Shown: positions 25,319-35,435 of the stretch, piece after piece
Layout: the number at the start of each line of letters is the position of its first letter
Position numbering within the stretch: the stretch's first letter is position 1
Assembly (NCBI GenBank): GCA_047606825.1
Contig: JASGDY010000007.1
Location: 5,131-69,130, forward strand
Reading direction: 5' to 3'
Source: Rhizosphaericola sp047606825
GTDB lineage: Bacteria; Bacteroidota; Bacteroidia; Chitinophagales; Chitinophagaceae
DNA length: 64,000 nucleotides
The notes under the pieces: generated by a model
The model's database searches: none
What the model saw: only the letters and a program-made list of their open reading frames with translations
What the model was told of the DNA's origin: nothing
Made by a program: the position numbers and the translations under genes

Positions 25319-27451
25319 ATGGAAATTAAAAGGGACATATTATGGCGCGTGTATCTATGCTATATTATAGTAATCCTTTTTTGCGTGTTTATTATAGGAA
25401 AAGCTTTTTATATACAGCAGGTTCAAGGTAAATACTGGGAAAGCATGAGCGACAGCCTACACCAAAAGATTGTAGACATAGAAGCGAGCCGCGGCACGAT
25501 ATACAGTGCCGACGGTCAGATGCTGAGCACCAGTATTCCTCAGTTTGACATTTATATCGATTTCGGTGCGGACGGGCTGCGACAGAAGAATGGTAAGCGT
25601 TTTCGCGAAAATGTAGATTCTTTAAGTATTGCGTTGGCGGGTTTGTTTGGCGATGCATCGGCAGCAGACTATAAGCGTATGCTCACGACAGGCTATCGCG
25701 ACAAAAACCGTTATTTTTCTTTAAAAAAGAAACTCGGTTATCGTCAATACCAACAATTAAAAACTTTCCCACTCGTGCGCCAAGGCCGCAACAAAAGTGG
25801 TTTTATCGCCGAGGTACGCAACATACGCCTCAACCCTTACGAGATATTGGCATACAGGACGATTGGTTTGGATAGGGAAAATTCGCAGAAGGTGGGGCTG
25901 GAACAGACTTACGATACGATATTAAAAGGATTGCCGGGACGGCGGCTGGTACGCTATATCGCAGGTGGCGTGGGCGTTCCCGTGGACGACGACGCCAACC
26001 AGATTGACCCTGTCAACGGTAAGGACATCGTTACGACACTCGACACGCATATCCAGGAAATAACCGAAGACGCCTTGATGAAAATGATGGTCGGTAACGA
26101 AGCACAGACGGGTACCGCCATCGTCATGGAAGTGAAAACCGGACAAATCAAAGCCATTGCCAATCTGGGGCGGCGCGATGATGGCAACTATTGGGAAGAT
26201 TTCAACTATGCATTGACACCGACAGAACCAGGCTCCACATTTAAACTCGCAACGATGTTGACGCTTTTGGATGACCATAAAATCACATTGGGACAACAAG
26301 TCAACCTCGAAGGTGGGAGATGGACAATCAACAAACGTACCGTTTACGACAGTGAGGAACATGGAAAATATCAGGTAACAGCGAAGCAGGCATTGGAAAT
26401 GAGTTCCAACGTCGGTATGGCAAAGATGGTGTACGAGGCTTACAGCGGCAACCCTACGGCCTATATCAATAAATTAAAAGGGTTGCAACTGGACCAAAAA
26501 ACCGGAACAGACCTTGCGGGCGAGCGTCCGCCTATCATATTTAATCCTAGAAGTAGATATTGGAGTGCGACGACGCTGCCGTGGATGGCGTTTGGATATA
26601 ACTTGTTGATTTCGCCGATGCGTACCACGATGTTATATAATGCGGTTGCTAACAACGGCGTGATGATGCGTCCTTATCTCGTCAACCAAGTGACGGAAAA
26701 CGGTACCGTAATAAAACAGTTTGAGCCGCATATCGTCATGGATTCCTTGGGAAGCCGCTATGCACTGAAAGGTGTGAAGGAATGCCTCGAAGGTGTGTGT
26801 AACGAACCTAACGGAACAGGCTATACATTGATGCGTGACGTTCCTTTTAAAGTTGCCGGAAAGACTGGAACTGCCTTGGTCGCCAACGGTACGAGAGGCT
26901 ATGCGGACAAGGTATACCAATCTTCTTTTGCGGGTTATTTTCCTGCGGACAATCCGCAATATACTTGCGTTGTGGTGATAGTCAACAAGCCGCACGCAGC
27001 CAAATTTTATGGTGCTTCCGTCGCAGGTCCCGTATTTAAAGAAATCGCGGAACGCTTATATACTTTATATGTAAAAAATGAAGGTACATCCAAGCCATCT
27101 TACTATAATTTAAAAAAAGACACGACGGGCTATGCTTACGAAGCTTATGCCAAAGACGTACAGACGATAATGAACGGATTGGGAATGAACTATCAATACA
27201 AAGGTGCAGGAGACGGCAACTGGTGGAACGTGTATAGCGAGAACCAACAGCCGACGGTTTCCAAGATGACCTTTGAAACATTGAAAAAGATGCCCAAAGT
27301 GACAGGTATGAGCCTGAAAGATGCCGTTTACGTATGCGAAAACGCAGGTTTGCAGGTGCGTGTTACAGGTCGTGGTCGTGTAAGTGACCAGTCTATCAAT
27401 AGTGGAGAGCCTATATCGCATGGTCAGCTTATCCACCTTAATCTAAATTAA
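25319..27451 (+). CDS. ftsI: Division-specific penicillin-binding protein with PASTA domain (FtsI/PBP3)
   Basis: Class B transpeptidase that cross-links septal peptidoglycan. The 710-residue protein has one N-terminal membrane helix (about 10-30), a PBP dimer domain (about 55-220), and a transpeptidase domain with the three active-site motifs: STFK with Ser306, SSN (362-364) and KTGT (515-518). A C-terminal PASTA domain (about 645-710, MPKVTGMSLKDAVYVCENAG) is present, as in many Bacteroidota FtsI. It partners with FtsW, encoded four genes downstream. Confidence 0.95.
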   Translation: MEIKRDILWRVYLCYIIVILFCVFIIGKAFYIQQVQGKYWESMSDSLHQKIVDIEASRGTIYSADGQMLSTSIPQFDIYIDFGADGLRQKNGKRFRENVDSLSIALAGLFGDASAADYKRMLTTGYRDKNRYFSLKKKLGYRQYQQLKTFPLVRQGRNKSGFIAEVRNIRLNPYEILAYRTIGLDRENSQKVGLEQTYDTILKGLPGRRLVRYIAGGVGVPVDDDANQIDPVNGKDIVTTLDTHIQEITEDALMKMMVGNEAQTGTAIVMEVKTGQIKAIANLGRRDDGNYWEDFNYALTPTEPGSTFKLATMLTLLDDHKITLGQQVNLEGGRWTINKRTVYDSEEHGKYQVTAKQALEMSSNVGMAKMVYEAYSGNPTAYINKLKGLQLDQKTGTDLAGERPPIIFNPRSRYWSATTLPWMAFGYNLLISPMRTTMLYNAVANNGVMMRPYLVNQVTENGTVIKQFEPHIVMDSLGSRYALKGVKECLEGVCNEPNGTGYTLMRDVPFKVAGKTGTALVANGTRGYADKVYQSSFAGYFPADNPQYTCVVVIVNKPHAAKFYGASVAGPVFKEIAERLYTLYVKNEGTSKPSYYNLKKDTTGYAYEAYAKDVQTIMNGLGMNYQYKGAGDGNWWNVYSENQQPTVSKMTFETLKKMPKVTGMSLKDAVYVCENAGLQVRVTGRGRVSDQSINSGEPISHGQLIHLNLN

Positions 27452-27454
27452 AAA

Positions 27455-28918
27455 ATGGCAACATTACAGGACATACTATATAAGGTACACATCAAAGCAA
27501 TATATGGTGCGACCGATATTGCTATTGCGGATGTGCAGTTGGATTCCCGTAAGATTACGAAAGATTCGCTGTTTGTTGCCATCCGTGGTGCACTTGCGGA
27601 CGGACATGATTTTATAGCAACGGCAGTTGCATTAGGTGCTGCCGCGATTGTGTGCGAATCGTTGCCTACGGAACTAAAGGAAAATGTCACTTATGTATTA
27701 GTTAAAAACTCGCATGAGGCACTGGGTTATATCGCACATAATTTTTACGGTGAACCGTCAAGATATGTCAAGCTGGTCGGCGTAACCGGAACCAACGGTA
27801 AGACGACCGTTGCGACATTATTATTTAAACTATTTACAGGACTTGGCTATAAATGCGGATTGGTCAGCACGGTTCAAAATATCATAGGAGATGAAGCACA
27901 GGAAGCGGAACGTACAACGCCCGATGCCGTAAGTCTGAACGCATTGATTCGTAGAATGGTTGATGCGCAATGTACGCACGTATTCATGGAAAGTAGCAGC
28001 ATCGCTATTGACCAGAATCGTATTACGGGTTTGCAGTTTGACGGTGCGTTGTTTACCAATTTGACGTTGGACCATTTGGATTACCATAAAACATTTGACA
28101 ATTATTTAAAGGCAAAAAAACGCTTCTTCGACGAATTGTCTTCCAGTGCTTTTGCAATTTCCAATCTGGACGACAAGAATGGACAGGTGATGTTGCAAAA
28201 TACATCAGCACACAAGTATTATTATAGTCTGCATACGCTGGCCGACTTCAAGGGCAAGATTTTGGAAAATGGGCTGACAGGGCTGGAAATGTCCATCAAT
28301 GACCGCGACGTTCATTTTCGGTTGATAGGCGAGTTCAATGCCTATAATCTTTTGGCGGCGTATGGTGCTGCTGCCTGTCTCGGAGAACAGAAAGAAGAAG
28401 TACTGCGCGTGTTGAGTATGTTGTCCGGTGCGGAAGGGCGTTTTGATTATCAGGTAAGCAATTCCAATATTGTTGGCATTGTGGATTATGCACATACGCC
28501 CGACGCCCTGGAAAATGTATTGTCCACGATTAAAAAATTGCGCAAAGGTTCTGAACAGATTATCACTGTTGTCGGTTGCGGCGGCGACCGTGACCGCAGC
28601 AAGAGACCCATCATGGCCAACGACGCCGCCAATATGAGCGACCGCGTGATATTGACAAGCGACAATCCACGTTCGGAAAATCCTTATGAAATCTTGCGTG
28701 AGATGGAAGCAGGACTGAATAGTGCAGGAAGAAGGAAAACCATCACGATTGAAAATCGTAAAGAAGCCATCAAAACAGCAGTAACATTGGCAAATGCCGG
28801 AGACATTGTTCTAGTCGCTGGAAAAGGACATGAAAAATATCAGGAGGTCAACGGTGTGAAACACCATTTTGACGACAAGGAGGTGCTGGCTGAAATGTTT
28901 GCATTATTGGGAAAATAA
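27455..28918 (+). CDS. murE: UDP-MurNAc-L-Ala-D-Glu:meso-DAP ligase
   Basis: Adds the third residue to the peptidoglycan stem peptide. The 487-residue protein has the N-terminal UDP-binding domain (VQLDSRKITKDSLFVAIRG), the ATP loop GVTGTNGKTTVATL, the central EXXSSS-type MESSSIAIDQNR and the C-terminal DNPRSENP. The DNPR motif is the one that selects meso-diaminopimelate over lysine. It begins three bases after the ftsI stop. Confidence 0.97.
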   Translation: MATLQDILYKVHIKAIYGATDIAIADVQLDSRKITKDSLFVAIRGALADGHDFIATAVALGAAAIVCESLPTELKENVTYVLVKNSHEALGYIAHNFYGEPSRYVKLVGVTGTNGKTTVATLLFKLFTGLGYKCGLVSTVQNIIGDEAQEAERTTPDAVSLNALIRRMVDAQCTHVFMESSSIAIDQNRITGLQFDGALFTNLTLDHLDYHKTFDNYLKAKKRFFDELSSSAFAISNLDDKNGQVMLQNTSAHKYYYSLHTLADFKGKILENGLTGLEMSINDRDVHFRLIGEFNAYNLLAAYGAAACLGEQKEEVLRVLSMLSGAEGRFDYQVSNSNIVGIVDYAHTPDALENVLSTIKKLRKGSEQIITVVGCGGDRDRSKRPIMANDAANMSDRVILTSDNPRSENPYEILREMEAGLNSAGRRKTITIENRKEAIKTAVTLANAGDIVLVAGKGHEKYQEVNGVKHHFDDKEVLAEMFALLGK

Positions 28919-28934
28919 ACGATAAAATAAAATT

Positions 28935-30242
28935 ATGTTATACGCTTTATTTAATTGGTTAAAACACGAGTACAATCTTACGGGATCTGGCGTATTCCAG
29001 TACATCACTTTCCGTGCAGTGTTGGCAACGATTTTATCCTTGTTGATAGCGACGATATATGGGCATCGTCTCATCAATGTCTTGCGGAAAAAACAGATTG
29101 GCGAAACCGTAAGGGATTTGGGACTAGCTGGCGAACAGAGCAAAAAAGGTACACCGACGATGGGCGGCATCATTATTCTACTGGCAATTATCATTCCGAC
29201 GTTGTTGCTGGCTGATCTGGATAAAGTATATATCCGGTTGATGCTTCTGTGTACGGTATGGTTGGGCGTGATAGGTTTCCTGGATGATTATTTAAAGATA
29301 AAAGCCAGAAAAGTAGCACAGGCCAAAGGCGAAACCTACAAAAAGAAAGACAGTGACGGACTCGCCGGAAAAGTAAAAATCGTCGGGCAGGTCGGATTGG
29401 GAATCATCATAGGGGCAACGCTTTATTTCAGTTCCAATGTAGTGATGGAAAGAGAAATAAACCCTTCCTACAAAGGAAAAGTGACATCCCCCCTCGTCGA
29501 AAAGAAGTTGGACGAGGTGATACACAAAGTAGACGGTGTGGACAAGCGTTTTGCAATTGTCAAAACACCGATTACCACGATTCCTTTTGTAAAAAACCAC
29601 GAGTTCAATTATAGTAAACTGATTAGCTGGATTGGTTCCGGAGCGGAAAAATATACGTGGATTGTTTACATCCTGGCAGTTACGTTTATCATCACGGCTG
29701 TGTCTAACGGCGCTAATCTCACGGATGGACTGGACGGTCTGGCTGGAGGTACGAGTGCGATTATCGGTATCTGTCTGGGGATATTTATTTATGTAAGTGG
29801 CAACGTCAAGTTCGCGGACTATCTCAATATAATGTATATCCCCAACATCGGAGAGTTGTCCATATTCATTGCAGCCTTTGTCGGTGGATGTGTTGGTTTT
29901 CTTTGGTACAATGCATATCCCGCGCAGATATTTATGGGCGATACTGGAAGTTTGGCTTTGGGCGGTATCATTGCGTCGCTCGCAATCATCGTTCGCAAAG
30001 AATTATTAATCCCCATATTCTGTAGTGTTTTCTTGGTGGAGAGCCTGAGTGTGATTGTACAGGTTTCTTATTTTAAATACACCAAAAAGAAATACGGCGA
30101 AGGCAGGCGCCTACTCTTAATGAGTCCCGTGCACCACCATTACCAGAAAAAAGGATTCCACGAAAATAAGATAGCCATGCGTTTCTGGATTATCACACTT
30201 ATCTGTGTGATGGTTTCCATAGGGACTTTAAAAATTAGATAG
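28935..30242 (+). CDS. mraY: Phospho-MurNAc-pentapeptide transferase
   Basis: Makes lipid I by moving phospho-MurNAc-pentapeptide to undecaprenyl phosphate in the inner membrane. The 435-residue protein has ten or so membrane helices. Key motifs are TPTMGG, the aspartate pair GFLDDYLK, NLTDGLDGLAGG and the HHHYQKKGFHENKIAMRFW loop. It has an insert of about 60 residues between helices (around 170-240), typical of Bacteroidota MraY and longer than in E. coli (360 residues). Confidence 0.97.
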   Translation: MLYALFNWLKHEYNLTGSGVFQYITFRAVLATILSLLIATIYGHRLINVLRKKQIGETVRDLGLAGEQSKKGTPTMGGIIILLAIIIPTLLLADLDKVYIRLMLLCTVWLGVIGFLDDYLKIKARKVAQAKGETYKKKDSDGLAGKVKIVGQVGLGIIIGATLYFSSNVVMEREINPSYKGKVTSPLVEKKLDEVIHKVDGVDKRFAIVKTPITTIPFVKNHEFNYSKLISWIGSGAEKYTWIVYILAVTFIITAVSNGANLTDGLDGLAGGTSAIIGICLGIFIYVSGNVKFADYLNIMYIPNIGELSIFIAAFVGGCVGFLWYNAYPAQIFMGDTGSLALGGIIASLAIIVRKELLIPIFCSVFLVESLSVIVQVSYFKYTKKKYGEGRRLLLMSPVHHHYQKKGFHENKIAMRFWIITLICVMVSIGTLKIR

Positions 30243-30246
30243 CAGC

Positions 30247-31608
30247 ATGAATGACATTAATATAAATACGAGCATTGTTGTACTGGGCGCATCTGAAAGT
30301 GGCGTCGGTGCGGCTATCCTAGCACAGAAGCTGGGATACAAAAACGTGTTTGTCAGTGATGGTGGTACTATAAAAGAAAACTATAAAGCTAAGCTGCTAA
30401 AAATGCAGATTTCATTTGAAGAAGGCGGCCATAGTCTGGAAAAAATCCTGTCTTACGACGAGGTGATGAAAAGTCCCGGCATTCCGGAAGCGACACCGGT
30501 CATACAGGCAATTCGTCAAAAGGGAATTAAAATCATCAGTGAGATTGAACTGGCATATCGACACAAAGGCAATAGCAAGATTATCGGTATCACGGGCAGC
30601 AATGGAAAAAGTACGACGACTTCGTTGATGTACCATATATGCGAGATTGCAGGACTGGATGCTGCGTTGGTCGGAAATATCGGCTATTCCATAGCCGGAC
30701 AGATAGCGGAGGATCCAAAAGAATACTACATAACGGAAATCAGTTCGTTCCAACTCGATGACATCGATACGTTTCGTCCGGAAATAGCGATTTTGCTCAA
30801 TATCACACCAGACCACTTGGACCGTTACGACCATAAATTTGAAAACTATATTGACGCAAAATTTAAAATAGCGGTTAACCAGACAGCGGACGACTATTTT
30901 ATTTATTGCCAAGACGACCCGGTCATCATTGATGAATTAAAAACATTTCAATTACACTCTAAGCCATTACCATTTACCATGAACAAAGAAATCAACCACG
31001 GAGCTTACATCAAAGGAGACCAAATGATATTAAATGCAAAGGACGAAAGTGTGAGCATGAATATCTACGATTTTGCTTTAAAAGGAAAGCACAACCAGTA
31101 CAACACGATGGCAGCAGGTATAGCATCCCAAGTAATGGGCATCAGGAAGGAAAAAATCAGGGAGGCCGTACAGACATTCAACAGTCTGGAGCACCGGATG
31201 GAACAGGTGGCGACGGTACGCGGTGTCGACTTTATCAATGACAGCAAGGCGACCAATCTCAACAGCGTATGGTTTGCGTTGGAAAGTATGACACAGCCGG
31301 TCGTGTTGATACTAGGTGGTGTTGACAAAGGCAACGACTACAGTCTATTGTTGGACGACGTGAAGGAAAAGGTAAAAGGGATTGTATGCCTAGGGTTGGA
31401 CAATGTTACAATACATGAGGCTTTTGATGACGTAGTCCCCACTCCTATTGTGGATACGGACAATATGAAGGACTGTGTGCGTGCTGCGTTTAGTGTTGCG
31501 GAAAAAGGAGATGTTGTATTGCTAAGTCCTGCGTGCGCAAGCTTTGATTTGTTTACGAGTTATATGGACAGAGGTGACCAGTTTAAGGAAGCAGTTAGGG
31601 AACTATAA
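30247..31608 (+). CDS. murD: UDP-MurNAc-L-Ala:D-Glu ligase
   Basis: Adds D-glutamate to UDP-MurNAc-L-alanine in the cytoplasm. The 453-residue protein shows a Rossmann-like N-terminal domain (VVLGASESGVGAAILAQKLG), the ATP-binding loop GITGSNGKSTTTSL, ISSFQLDDIDTFRPEIAILL and NITPDHLDRYDHKF, and the C-terminal FINDSKATNLNSVWFALES. It starts four bases after mraY. Confidence 0.97.
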   Translation: MNDININTSIVVLGASESGVGAAILAQKLGYKNVFVSDGGTIKENYKAKLLKMQISFEEGGHSLEKILSYDEVMKSPGIPEATPVIQAIRQKGIKIISEIELAYRHKGNSKIIGITGSNGKSTTTSLMYHICEIAGLDAALVGNIGYSIAGQIAEDPKEYYITEISSFQLDDIDTFRPEIAILLNITPDHLDRYDHKFENYIDAKFKIAVNQTADDYFIYCQDDPVIIDELKTFQLHSKPLPFTMNKEINHGAYIKGDQMILNAKDESVSMNIYDFALKGKHNQYNTMAAGIASQVMGIRKEKIREAVQTFNSLEHRMEQVATVRGVDFINDSKATNLNSVWFALESMTQPVVLILGGVDKGNDYSLLLDDVKEKVKGIVCLGLDNVTIHEAFDDVVPTPIVDTDNMKDCVRAAFSVAEKGDVVLLSPACASFDLFTSYMDRGDQFKEAVREL

Positions 31609-31620
31609 AAAAATAACATT

Positions 31621-32907
31621 TTGGCGGAGACGATTAAAATAGAGAAATCCTTTCAATTGCTCTTGAAAAATACAAGAGGTGACAAATATATATGGGGCGC
31701 TGTGTTCCTGTTGATATTGGCATCTATCCTTGTCGTGTATAGTGCCACGGGGTCATTGGCATACAAGATGAACCATGGCCATACAGAAATATATTTGTTC
31801 AAACAAGTATTCTTTACACTTGCAGGTTTGGTTTTGATATATATACTGCACCGGGTCAACTATACATTTTTTTCGCGTGCAGCACAGATATTATATATGC
31901 TTTCTATTCCGCTCTTGGTATATACGTTGTTTTTCGGGGCAGAGATCAATGATGGTAGCCGTTGGATTAAGTTACCGATTATCAATATGACCTTTCAGAC
32001 GAGTGATTTTGCCAAACTGGCTTTGTTCATGTACCTGTCACGGCAGTTGAGCCGCAAACAGATGGTGATTAAGGATTTTAAAAAAGGGTTTCTGCCTCTG
32101 ATTATACCCATAGGGCTGACTTGTATATTGATAATGCCCGCCAATCTTTCCAATGCCTTGTTGACGGGAGCAACATCATTGGTTTTGTTGTTTATAGGAC
32201 GTGTACGGGGCAAGCATATTTTAATGGTGATAGGGCTGGCATTGATTCCGATTACCATTTTGGTATCAACGGCGGTGTTGACACATAAGGATTCGGACGA
32301 CCTGACGGCACATGAAACGACAACTGTCAAATCTGTCGGTGTCTTTAAGCGCATGGGTACATGGGTCACACGTGTACAGGATTTTATCTATGCTAGCGGC
32401 GATGAGAAGGAAGCTCCATACCAAGTACAGCAAGCGAAAATCGCCATTGCCAATGGTGGTGTACTGTATGGATTGGGGCCCGGCAATAGTCGCCAGCGGA
32501 ACTTTTTGCCACAGGCGTACAACGACTTTATCTTTTCGATTATCATTGAGGAATATGGATTGTTGGGTGGTGGTTTTATCATGTTCATCTATCTCGTTTT
32601 TATGTATCGGTGCATTCGGATATTTCGGCGATGCCCTTATGCATTTGGTGCTTTTCTTGCACTGGGGTTGAGTTTCACGCTGGTGATACAGGCGATGGCC
32701 AATATGGCAGTCAACGTCAACATCGTTCCGGTAACGGGCGTGACGTTGCCATTGGTCAGTATGGGCGGTAGTTCTTTTTTGTTTACCTGTACAGCCATTG
32801 GCTTGATATTAAGTGTGGCGAGAAACGTGGAAATAATGGAAGGAAAACGTTCGGCAATCATCGCCGCAGAGGTGAAAAAAGAAGACGCGGAAGAGGCAGC
32901 ACAATAG
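31621..32907 (+). CDS. ftsW: Peptidoglycan polymerase FtsW (SEDS family)
   Basis: Septal glycosyltransferase that polymerises lipid II with FtsI. The 428-residue protein has about ten membrane helices and the SEDS signatures SDFAKLALFMYLSRQLS and the NMAVNVNIVPVTGVTLPLVS block, with YGLGPGNSRQRNFLPQAYND and FIFSIIIEEYGLLGG before it. The start appears to be TTG 31621, as no ATG occurs before the first helix; a weak start could limit its level relative to MurD, whose gene ends 12 bases earlier. Confidence 0.95.
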   Translation: MAETIKIEKSFQLLLKNTRGDKYIWGAVFLLILASILVVYSATGSLAYKMNHGHTEIYLFKQVFFTLAGLVLIYILHRVNYTFFSRAAQILYMLSIPLLVYTLFFGAEINDGSRWIKLPIINMTFQTSDFAKLALFMYLSRQLSRKQMVIKDFKKGFLPLIIPIGLTCILIMPANLSNALLTGATSLVLLFIGRVRGKHILMVIGLALIPITILVSTAVLTHKDSDDLTAHETTTVKSVGVFKRMGTWVTRVQDFIYASGDEKEAPYQVQQAKIAIANGGVLYGLGPGNSRQRNFLPQAYNDFIFSIIIEEYGLLGGGFIMFIYLVFMYRCIRIFRRCPYAFGAFLALGLSFTLVIQAMANMAVNVNIVPVTGVTLPLVSMGGSSFLFTCTAIGLILSVARNVEIMEGKRSAIIAAEVKKEDAEEAAQ

Positions 32908-32944
32908 ATTATTAATTAAACACAAATCATTTAAACATAAAACG

Positions 32945-34036
32945 ATGTCTAAAGTAATCATAGCAGGAGGCGGCACGGGAGGACATATCTTCCCTGCGTT
33001 AGCAATTGCCAATGCATTGGCAAAGCGCGACCCGGCTATTGAAATATTGTTTGTAGGCGCCGAGGGAAAAATGGAAATGGAAAAAATCCCACAGGCTGGC
33101 TATAAAATCATCGGAATCGACATCGCAGGCTTGCAACGAGGTTCTATTGTCAAGAACCTCTCGTTGCCAATCAAATTGATCAAGAGTTATTTTGAAGTAA
33201 AGAAGATATTTAAAGATTTCTGGCCCGATGCAGTGATTGGCGTTGGCGGTTATTCTACGTTTCCGGTATTGCGTTACGCGCAGCGTAGGCGCATCCCGAC
33301 ATTTATACACGAGTCCAATTCTTTTGCGGGAAAGAGTAATATTCTATTGGGTAAGCATGCGACGGAGATATTTGTGGCTTGGGACGGCATGGATCGTTTT
33401 TTCCCTGCCAACAAGATTATTAAAACAGGAAATCCTGTAAGAAAAAATATTGTTGACGCGACGGTTAGCCATGCAGAGGCGATTCGTTCCTTTGGTTTGG
33501 ATCCCAACAAGAAAACGGTTTTGGTAGTCGGTGGCAGTCTTGGTGCACGTAGCATCAACCAGGCAATATTGGGGCATTTGGGAGACTTTGCCACGCTCAA
33601 CATCCAGTTGATATGGCAGACCGGAAAAGTGGAATCCTTACGGTTTAAACAAAAAGGCGAGGCGTTCCATAATTTTTGGATTGGGGAATTTATCCAAAAC
33701 ATGGACGCTGCCTATGCCGCAGCCGACGTAGTCGTATCAAGGGCTGGGGCGATGTCCATTACGGAATTGTGCATTGCGAAAAAGGCGGCGATACTCGTCC
33801 CTTACCCTTATGCCGCGGAAGACCACCAGACGGTCAATGCTTCCTATCTGGTCAACAAACAGGCCGCGATAATGATCAAGGACGACCAAGTGCAGTCCCA
33901 ACTTTTCGGTACGGTGACCAATCTGTTGTTTGACGATGCGCGTGTTAAAGCATTGGAAGAAAATATCAGTCCTATCGCAACGCCCAACGCCAATGAATTG
34001 ATTGTAGACGAGATTTTAAAATATATCAAAAAATAA
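32945..34036 (+). CDS. murG: Lipid II synthase (UDP-GlcNAc transferase) MurG
   Basis: Adds GlcNAc to lipid I on the inner face of the membrane. The 363-residue GT-B fold protein starts with the glycine-rich IIAGGGTGGHIFPALAIANA, has VGVGGYSTFPVLRYA and HESNSFAGKSN in the first domain, and VVGGSLGARSINQAI, SRAGAMSITELC and PYPYAAEDHQTVNA in the second. These are the donor and acceptor site motifs of MurG. Confidence 0.97.
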   Translation: MSKVIIAGGGTGGHIFPALAIANALAKRDPAIEILFVGAEGKMEMEKIPQAGYKIIGIDIAGLQRGSIVKNLSLPIKLIKSYFEVKKIFKDFWPDAVIGVGGYSTFPVLRYAQRRRIPTFIHESNSFAGKSNILLGKHATEIFVAWDGMDRFFPANKIIKTGNPVRKNIVDATVSHAEAIRSFGLDPNKKTVLVVGGSLGARSINQAILGHLGDFATLNIQLIWQTGKVESLRFKQKGEAFHNFWIGEFIQNMDAAYAAADVVVSRAGAMSITELCIAKKAAILVPYPYAAEDHQTVNASYLVNKQAAIMIKDDQVQSQLFGTVTNLLFDDARVKALEENISPIATPNANELIVDEILKYIKK

Positions 34037-34042
34037 GCACAG

Positions 34043-35431
34043 ATGGCAAAAGATATCCAGCAATCGTTGCTTGACAGAAAATCTTTGGAAGGTGCTATCA
34101 TCTATTTTATAGGGATAGGTGGTATCGGCATGAGTGCGCTGGCTCGGTTTTTCAAATCCCAAAAGGCCGATGTGTATGGCTATGACCGCCATCGTTCGCC
34201 GTTATGCGCCGAGTTGGAAAAGGAAGGAATCGAGATTCATTATAGTGATAGCCCGGAACTGTTGCGAAAGGATGCAGACATCGTCGTCTATACACCTGCG
34301 ATTCCCAAGGATATGCAGGAACTGAATTTTTATCAACAGCATAATTACAAGTTGATGAAACGCAGTGAAATCCTGCAATGGATTACCGAACCGACATTTA
34401 ATATCTGTATTGGAGGTACGCACGGAAAATCAACGATAACAACGCTTATAGCGTATATACTGCGCAATTCGGGTTATGGTTGCAATGCTTTTCTGGGTGC
34501 GCTTTCCGTCAACTATCATACAAATTTTTGGGCAAGTGAAAGATCCGTAAGTGTCGTGGAAGCAGATGAATACGATCGTTCTTTTTTACGTCTTTCGCCT
34601 AATGTAGCGGTGATTACAGCGATGGATGCCGACCATTTGGATATTTATGGCACGGAGGAAAAAGTACAGGAGGCTTTTGTACAGTTTTCACAACGTATCA
34701 GAAAAGACGGATGCCTTGTCAGCAAAAGAGGCTTGGCAAAAGACGCTGAACTAGATGCCGATTTTCATTTCACTTATAGTCTCGACAATAAAAATGCAGA
34801 CTATCATTTGCAAAAGTTAGAAGTGGAAAACGGAGCGTATCAATATGATATAGCAACGCCTAACGGTGTCTTGGAAAATGTCATTATTCATCTGGGTGGC
34901 TATCATAATATTGAAAACTCCATCGCCGCGGTTGCCGTCGCGCAATTTTTAAAAATAGACAACAATGCCATCAAAGCAGCAATTACTTCTTTTAAAGGTG
35001 TAAAGCGCCGTTTTGAATATATTGTCCGCAACGAAAACAATGTACTGATTGACGATTACGCACATCATCCTGCGGAGATAGAAGCACTGTTGAAAGGCGT
35101 AAGGAGTCTTTTTGAACAAAAGATAACCGTCGTGTTCCAGCCACACCTGTATTCCAGGACTAAGGATTTGGCGGATGGTTTTGCGGCGAGTCTGGATCAT
35201 GGCGATGAAGTGATATTGTTGCCGATATATCCTGCTCGCGAACTCCCGATGGAAGGCGTGTCGAGCGAAATGATCCTAGATAAGATGCAGATTTCTAATA
35301 AATATGTGTTGGAAAAAGAGGCGATGCTCGAAAAAATAAAAAAAGAAAAACCCGCACTCGTCGTGATGTGCGGAGCCGGTGATATCGATGCATTGGTCGA
35401 ACCTGTAAAAGAAATTTTGGAAGGGAATTAA
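34043..35431 (+). CDS. murC: UDP-MurNAc:L-Ala ligase
   Basis: Adds the first amino acid to UDP-MurNAc. The 462-residue protein has the nucleotide fold IYFIGIGGIGMSALARFF, the ATP loop GGTHGKSTITTLIAY, EADEYDRSFLRLSPNVAVIT, DADHLDIYGT and the C-terminal DDYAHHPAEIEALL and FQPHLYSRTKDLADGF. It begins six bases after murG. Confidence 0.97.
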   Translation: MAKDIQQSLLDRKSLEGAIIYFIGIGGIGMSALARFFKSQKADVYGYDRHRSPLCAELEKEGIEIHYSDSPELLRKDADIVVYTPAIPKDMQELNFYQQHNYKLMKRSEILQWITEPTFNICIGGTHGKSTITTLIAYILRNSGYGCNAFLGALSVNYHTNFWASERSVSVVEADEYDRSFLRLSPNVAVITAMDADHLDIYGTEEKVQEAFVQFSQRIRKDGCLVSKRGLAKDAELDADFHFTYSLDNKNADYHLQKLEVENGAYQYDIATPNGVLENVIIHLGGYHNIENSIAAVAVAQFLKIDNNAIKAAITSFKGVKRRFEYIVRNENNVLIDDYAHHPAEIEALLKGVRSLFEQKITVVFQPHLYSRTKDLADGFAASLDHGDEVILLPIYPARELPMEGVSSEMILDKMQISNKYVLEKEAMLEKIKKEKPALVVMCGAGDIDALVEPVKEILEGN

Positions 35432-35435
35432 TTAA